From: Planctomycetota bacterium
GTDB lineage: Bacteria > Planctomycetota > MHYJ01 > JACQXL01
Assembly (NCBI GenBank): GCA_016208805.1
Contig: JACQXL010000186.1
Coordinates: 1 to 9,170, forward strand
Length of the DNA: 9,170 nucleotides
Direction of reading: 5' to 3'
This document shows positions 5,812-9,170 of this stretch, one piece after another. Each line of letters starts with the position of its first letter. Position 1 is the first letter of the stretch. A model generated the notes under the pieces. That model did not search any database. It saw nothing but the letters and a program-made list of their open reading frames with translations, and had not been told where the DNA came from. Made by a program: the position numbers and the translations under genes.

Positions 5812-7020
5812 ATGAATTTACACGAGTACCAGGCCAAACAACTGCTGGCCAGATACAAAATTCCCATCCCGCGCGGCGAGATGACGGATAAAACCGATAA
5901 CGCCGCCGAGATATTCTCCAGACTGGGCATCAAAAATGGCGTGGTAAAATCGCAGATACATTCCGGCGGACGAGGCAAGGCCGGCGGTATCAAACCTGTT
6001 AACTCCCCTGCCCAGGCTTCAGCCGCGGTCAAAGAGTTAATCGGCAAGACGCTCATCACCAACCAGACCCCGCCTGGGCGGGGCAAGGTCGTCCGCAAGA
6101 TCCTGATTGAAGAATCTCTGCCGGTGGAACGCGAACTCTATCTGGGTATGGTCATAGACCGCAAACATTCCTGCCCGTCCATCATCGCATCGGCCGAGGG
6201 CGGAATGGAGATAGAAGAACTGGCCCGCAAATCACCGGCCAAGATTATCACGGTTCACCTGCATCCTCATCTGGGTTTACAGCGTTACCAGGCGCAACAA
6301 CTCGCCTATGCGCTTAATGTTCCCAATATCAACGAAGGCATCGGACTATTTATGAACTTCGCCCGTTTATTCATTGAGAACGATTGCTCGCTGGCCGAGA
6401 TAAATCCGCTGGTGATTCCCAAGCCACAGATTACACAGATTGCTTCCGGTAGTACCCTTGTAGCGCTTGATGCCAAGATTAATCTTGATGACCGCGCGTT
6501 ATACCGGCATAAAGACCTGTTGGAATGGCGCGATATCAGCGAGGAAGACCCGATTGAATACGAGGCATCAAAACACGATTTGAGTTATATCGGGCTGGAC
6601 GGCACCATCGGCTGTATAGTCAACGGCGCCGGGCTGGCTATGTCTACGATGGACTTGATTAAACTGCACGGCGGCAACCCGGCCAACTTTCTTGACGTGG
6701 GCGGCGGTGCGACTGCCGAGCAGGTCACCAACGCCTTCAAACTGCTGTTATCCAACAAGAATGTCAAAGCGATACTGGTCAATATCTTCGGCGGGATTAT
6801 GAAGTGCGATGTCATCGCTGAAGGCATTGTCAATGCGGTCAAGGAGGTAGGCCTGAACCTGCCGCTGGTCGTGCGATTGGAAGGCACCAATGTCAAACTC
6901 GGCAAGGAGATACTGGCTAAATCCAAACTGAATATCGTCTCGGCGGATACTATGGACGAAGCGGCCAGACGGGTAGTGCGCCTGGCAAATTCCAATAACC
7001 AAACACCAAATTCCAAATAA
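5812..7020 (+). CDS. sucC: Succinyl-CoA ligase [ADP/GDP-forming] subunit beta
   Basis: The beta subunit of the cytosolic TCA-cycle enzyme binds the nucleotide and Mg and pairs with SucD to convert succinyl-CoA to succinate with ATP or GTP formation. The 402 residues exceed the usual ~388. The N-terminal MNLHEYQAKQLL is the family signature. The ATP-grasp region carries K46 and GGRGKAGG at 52-59. EINPL (196-200) and LDAKINLDD (219-227) bind metal. NGAGLAMSTMDL (271-282) and NIFGGIMKCD (324-333) belong to the C-terminal CoA-ligase domain. Two oddities account for the extra length. Residues about 204-213 (PKPQITQIAS) derive from a CACAGATTA repeat. The last ~10 residues (NSNNQTPNSK) and the stop are encoded by the terminal inverted repeat of the neighbouring element. 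No Shine-Dalgarno is visible before the ATG. Confidence 0.97.
   Translation: MNLHEYQAKQLLARYKIPIPRGEMTDKTDNAAEIFSRLGIKNGVVKSQIHSGGRGKAGGIKPVNSPAQASAAVKELIGKTLITNQTPPGRGKVVRKILIEESLPVERELYLGMVIDRKHSCPSIIASAEGGMEIEELARKSPAKIITVHLHPHLGLQRYQAQQLAYALNVPNINEGIGLFMNFARLFIENDCSLAEINPLVIPKPQITQIASGSTLVALDAKINLDDRALYRHKDLLEWRDISEEDPIEYEASKHDLSYIGLDGTIGCIVNGAGLAMSTMDLIKLHGGNPANFLDVGGGATAEQVTNAFKLLLSNKNVKAILVNIFGGIMKCDVIAEGIVNAVKEVGLNLPLVVRLEGTNVKLGKEILAKSKLNIVSADTMDEAARRVVRLANSNNQTPNSK
6424..6441. repeat. 9-bp iterated CACAGATTA repeat inside sucC
   Basis: ACAGATT occurs at 6426 and 6435, period 9. It encodes KPQITQIA in the loop between EINPLVI and LVALDAK, which is about 8 residues longer than in ordinary SucC. 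The same word starts nadC (8375-8386, KPQIN). Confidence 0.65.
6987..7020. repeat. Left terminal inverted repeat of the four-helix-bundle cassette
   Basis: Starts AAATTCCAATAACC and ends CCAAATTCCAAATAA. It is inverted relative to 7434-7467 with five mismatches. It overlaps the last coding triplets and the TAA stop of sucC. Confidence 0.85.
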
Positions 7021-7035
7021 TGACCGAATAATAAA

Positions 7036-7398
7036 ATGGACAATGACCAAAACCATAAACCATACGACCTGGAGCCAAGAACATTGGAGTTTGCTAAAGC
7101 GGTAGTCCGCTTCTGCAAGAGATTATCTAAAAATACTATCAATAACGAGCATATAAGTCAGGTAATAAGGTCAAGCGGTTCTGTCGGCGCTAATTACCGC
7201 GAGGCAAATGAGGCGCTTACCAAGAAAGACTTTGTTTATCGGATAAAGATTTGTCGCAAGGAGGCAAAAGAAACGCATTTCTGGCTGGAACTTATGCTGG
7301 AAGCAAATCCTGACTTTAAGGCGGAGATATCTGGCCTTATGAATGAAGCAATTGAATTAAAGAAGATTTTCTCTGCCATTATAAACAAATCAGTATAA
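7036..7398 (+). CDS. Four-helix bundle protein (23S rRNA intervening-sequence / S23-like family)
   Basis: This 120-residue, all-helical soluble protein has hallmarks of the family first found encoded in 23S rRNA intervening sequences: RTLEFAKAVVRFCKRL at the start, then QVIRSSGSVGANYREANEA at 62-80, KICRKEAKETHFWLELM at 91-107, and a final ELKKIFSAII helix. Length matches the family (about 115-125). Its molecular role is not established; family members form pentamers and are often found as stand-alone genes in uncultured bacteria. No Shine-Dalgarno precedes ATG 7036, 15 nt after the sucC stop. It is enclosed by inverted repeats and interrupts sucCD, so it looks like a passenger of a small insertion and not a succinyl-CoA synthetase component. 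Confidence 0.92.
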   Translation: MDNDQNHKPYDLEPRTLEFAKAVVRFCKRLSKNTINNEHISQVIRSSGSVGANYREANEALTKKDFVYRIKICRKEAKETHFWLELMLEANPDFKAEISGLMNEAIELKKIFSAIINKSV

Positions 7399-7433
7399 TC
7401 TGGTTTGGATATTAGGTATTTGGGGATTGGAAT

Positions 7434-7467
7434 TTATTTGGAGTTTGGGATTTGGATATTGGAGTTT
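7434..7467. repeat. Right terminal inverted repeat of the cassette, carrying the sucD ribosome binding site
   Basis: Runs from TTATTTGGAG to ATTGGAGTTT. The terminal GGAG (7461-7464) lies 8 nt before the sucD ATG (7473). Similar TTTGG/ATTGG words continue leftward to about 7402. Confidence 0.85.
7461..7464 (+). promoter_or_regulatory. Shine-Dalgarno of sucD, within the inverted repeat
   Basis: GGAG with 8-nt spacing to ATG 7473. It belongs to the terminal inverted repeat, so the element supplies the translation signal of the gene downstream. Confidence 0.7.
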
Positions 7468-7472
7468 AAAGA

Positions 7473-8372
7473 ATGAGCATACTGGTTAACAAGAACACGA
7501 AAGTCATTGTCCAAGGAATAACCGGCTCGGCCGGCGCGTTCCATGCCCGCCAGATGATTGACTACAAGACCAATGTCGTGGCCGGCGTCACGCCGGGTAA
7601 AGGCGGGATGCTCTGGGAGGAAAAAGTCCCGGTATTTAATACCGTCGCCCAGGCGGTCAAGGCCACCGGTGCTGATGCCAGCGTGGTTTTCGTGCCGGCC
7701 GCCTTCTGCGCCGATGCCCTGTTGGAAGCGGCCGATGCCGGTCTTAAATTAGTCGTCTGCATCACCGAAGGCATCCCAACCCTGGATATGACCCGGGTCT
7801 ATAAGTTCTATAAGGATAAAGGGGTCCGGCTTATCGGACCCAATTGCCCCGGTATCATCACGCCGGATGAACCTACCCGAACTGACGGCCGGCCAGGCGG
7901 GTGCAAGATCGGCATTATGCCCGGTTACATCCACAAGAAAGGCGCAGTCGGCATCGTCTCGCGCAGCGGCACGCTCACCTACGAGGCCGTCTGGCAGGTC
8001 ACTAATCTCGGAATGGGACAATCCACCTGCATCGGCATCGGCGGCGACCCGATTATCGGGACATCGTTCATTGACACGCTGGAACTGTTCCAGAAGGATA
8101 AGCAGACTAAGGCCATCGTGCTGATAGGCGAAATCGGCGGCACGATGGAGGAAGAGGCGGCTGAGTTCATCAAGGCCAATGTTAACAAGCCGGTCGTCGC
8201 GTTCATCGCCGGCCAAACCGCGCCCAAGGGCAAACGGATGGGACACGCCGGCGCCATCATCAGCGGCGGCAAAGGCACGGCCAAGGAGAAGATAGAAAAA
8301 CTCACGGCCTGCGGCATTACGGTCGTGCCCAATCCGGCGGAAATCGGGGTGACCGTTGCCAAACTATTATGA
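7473..8372 (+). CDS. sucD: Succinyl-CoA ligase [ADP/GDP-forming] subunit alpha
   Basis: The alpha subunit binds CoA and carries the phosphohistidine intermediate of succinyl-CoA synthetase. It has 299 residues against about 290 usual. The CoA/Rossmann segment QGITGSAGAFH is at 14-24. IGPNCPGIITP (121-131) and KIGIMPG (145-151) follow. VSRSGTLTYEAV is at 162-173, and GHAGAIISGG places the active-site histidine at H258. Between ITP and GCKIGIMPG there is an extra ~10-residue stretch (DEPTRTDGRP) absent from ordinary SucD. It is encoded by 7866-7895, which contains a CTGACGGCCGGCCAG near-palindrome. The gene overlaps nadC by ATGA (8369-8372), consistent with translational coupling. It is separated from its partner sucC by the four-helix-bundle cassette. 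Confidence 0.97.
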   Translation: MSILVNKNTKVIVQGITGSAGAFHARQMIDYKTNVVAGVTPGKGGMLWEEKVPVFNTVAQAVKATGADASVVFVPAAFCADALLEAADAGLKLVVCITEGIPTLDMTRVYKFYKDKGVRLIGPNCPGIITPDEPTRTDGRPGGCKIGIMPGYIHKKGAVGIVSRSGTLTYEAVWQVTNLGMGQSTCIGIGGDPIIGTSFIDTLELFQKDKQTKAIVLIGEIGGTMEEEAAEFIKANVNKPVVAFIAGQTAPKGKRMGHAGAIISGGKGTAKEKIEKLTACGITVVPNPAEIGVTVAKLL

Positions 8373-9170
8373 AACCACAGATTAACATAGTGCGGCTGTT
8401 AGAGCAGAGCGAGTTACAGCCGACTATAGGTGGCAGTAATTCGCTACGCTCAAACTGCCAGCCTACGGATAAACACGGAATCAATGCACTAATTACCCGC
8501 GCCTTAAAAGAAGATATTGGAAGCGGTGATATTACAACAAACACACTTATTGCACATCGTAAAGTAATAAACGCCTGTATTGTCGCCAAAGAGAACGGAA
8601 TAATCGCCGGATTGCCGCTCATCAAAGCGATATACCGCAAACTCAACAAAATGATTAGAATAGATGTAAAGGTAAAAGAAGGCGCACGGGCAAAGAATGG
8701 TCAGATTGTCGCCATCATCAACGGACCGGCCCGGGCCATCCTGTCCGGCGAACGGACGGTATTGAATTTCCTACAACGGCTGTCCGGCATCGCCACCTAT
8801 ACCAACGAGTTCGTCCGCCGGGTCAGACCTTACCGGACTAAAATACTGGATACCCGCAAGACCGCCCCCGGCTGGCGGTCGCTGGATAAATATGCGGTTA
8901 AAATCGGCGGCGGACAGAACCACCGTTTCGGGCTTTATGACGCCGGGCTGATTAAAACCAACCACCTGACCTGCGTTGAAGATATGCCGCTTATGGAATT
9001 GGTCAAACGTACCCAGCAGATTAAGAAACTGGGCAAATTCTTAGAGATAGAGGCGCGTAATCTCGTAGAGGTAACACTGGCCTTGACATTCCAGCCGGAC
9101 ATTATTATGCTGGATAATATGCGACTGGCCGATATAAGGGAATCTGTAAAACTGGTTCGCTTGCTCAAGA
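8369..9170 (+). CDS. nadC: Nicotinate-nucleotide pyrophosphorylase (quinolinate phosphoribosyltransferase), 3'-truncated by window
   Basis: NadC converts quinolinate and PRPP to nicotinate mononucleotide, CO2 and PPi in de novo NAD synthesis. The frame is open from ATG 8369 to the window end (267 codons). Conserved parts are ALKEDIGSGDITT (45-57), SGERTVLNFLQRLSGIAT (126-143), ILDTRKTAPGWRSLDKYAV (159-177), GGGQNHRFGLYDAGLIKTNH (180-199), LEIEARN (225-231) and DIIMLDNM (244-251). LIKTNH has T where most homologues have D. Typical NadC reaches the ALxED motif about 13 residues from the start, but here it is at 45. The ~30 extra residues come from a CACAGATTA repeat and a double hairpin (8387-8466). 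ATG 8369 overlaps the sucD stop as ATGA. A shorter protein from an internal non-ATG start cannot be excluded, because no other in-frame ATG lies before the conserved region. Confidence 0.93.
   Translation, partial: MKPQINIVRLLEQSELQPTIGGSNSLRSNCQPTDKHGINALITRALKEDIGSGDITTNTLIAHRKVINACIVAKENGIIAGLPLIKAIYRKLNKMIRIDVKVKEGARAKNGQIVAIINGPARAILSGERTVLNFLQRLSGIATYTNEFVRRVRPYRTKILDTRKTAPGWRSLDKYAVKIGGGQNHRFGLYDAGLIKTNHLTCVEDMPLMELVKRTQQIKKLGKFLEIEARNLVEVTLALTFQPDIIMLDNMRLADIRESVKLVRLLK
8387..8466. repeat. REP/BIME-like pair of inverted bulged hairpins in the nadC 5' coding region
   Basis: Hairpin 1 (8387-8427) pairs ATAGT-CGGCTGT with ACAGCCGACTAT, with one bulged G (8392). Hairpin 2 (8427-8465) pairs TAGGTGGCAGT with ACTGCCA-CCTA, with a bulged G (8461). 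Hairpin 2 read on the minus strand is homologous to hairpin 1. It starts GTAG, like enterobacterial REPs, and has the same TNGAGCNNAGCGA loop. Stem differences are compensatory. The pair is flanked by CCACAGATTAACA (8375-8387) and ACGGATAAACACGGA (8465-8479), as if inserted into an older repeat. Confidence 0.8.

Larger units (their letters stand above)
6987..7467. mobile_element. Four-helix-bundle gene cassette with 34-bp terminal inverted repeats
   Basis: The left end (6987-7020) and right end (7434-7467) are inverted repeats matching at 29 of 34 positions. Both are built from TTTGG-like words about 7 bp apart, and they enclose one gene (7036-7398). The cassette sits exactly between sucC and sucD, which are normally adjacent. 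No clear target-site duplication is visible. The left end encodes the SucC C-terminal tail and stop. The right end carries the GGAG used by sucD. No transposase is present, so movement would depend on a factor elsewhere. Calling it mobile is an inference from the repeats and the position. Confidence 0.65.

Overview
The window appears to be a chromosomal segment of an uncultured, mesophilic-looking bacterium of roughly 50% GC. MnmG and a bacterial-type SucCD/NadC set point to Bacteria. The dense load of short-period dispersed repeats recalls genomes of uncultivated Planctomycetota or Omnitrophota-like lineages, but that placement is a low-confidence impression. The DNA alone does not fix the phylum.

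Layout. Positions 1-330 carry no convincing gene. They hold a 22-bp tandem repeat (1-125), a perfect 20-bp palindrome (162-181) and an ATTCGT-type inverted repeat (267-329). Positions 331-3728 are a minus-strand beta-oxidation pair: a thiolase (2454-3728), then an archaeal-style 3-hydroxyacyl-CoA dehydrogenase/enoyl-CoA hydratase fusion (about 331-2375). The fusion is broken by an apparent deletion of about 60 nt plus frameshift in the hydratase domain. A divergent intergenic region (3729-3872) leads to a plus-strand series: mnmG, sucC, a four-helix-bundle (23S-IVS-type) gene, sucD and nadC. The nadC gene runs off the window end.

How the genes work together. Thiolase and dehydrogenase/hydratase are the last steps of fatty acyl-CoA breakdown, or of acetoacetyl-CoA chemistry if run in reverse. 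SucCD makes ATP or GTP from succinyl-CoA in the TCA cycle. MnmG modifies wobble uridines of tRNA. NadC makes nicotinate mononucleotide for NAD. These are housekeeping functions.

The unusual signal is the repeat biology laid over them. (i) A 34-bp terminal inverted repeat pair (29/34 identical) flanks the four-helix-bundle gene. It has inserted exactly between sucC and sucD, supplying the last codons and stop of sucC and the Shine-Dalgarno of sucD. (ii) A REP/BIME-like pair of bulged hairpins with compensatory stem changes lies in frame inside the 5' coding part of nadC. (iii) One palindromic repeat built on a 9-bp period (ACRGATTAA) forms the untranslated leader directly abutting the ATG of both mnmG and sucC. 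It recurs in frame inside mnmG, and a shorter form recurs in sucC. (iv) Another hairpin repeat occurs twice, in frame, in the dehydrogenase/hydratase gene. Together these suggest a genome where small palindromic elements are tolerated as loop insertions in core enzymes and as gene leaders.
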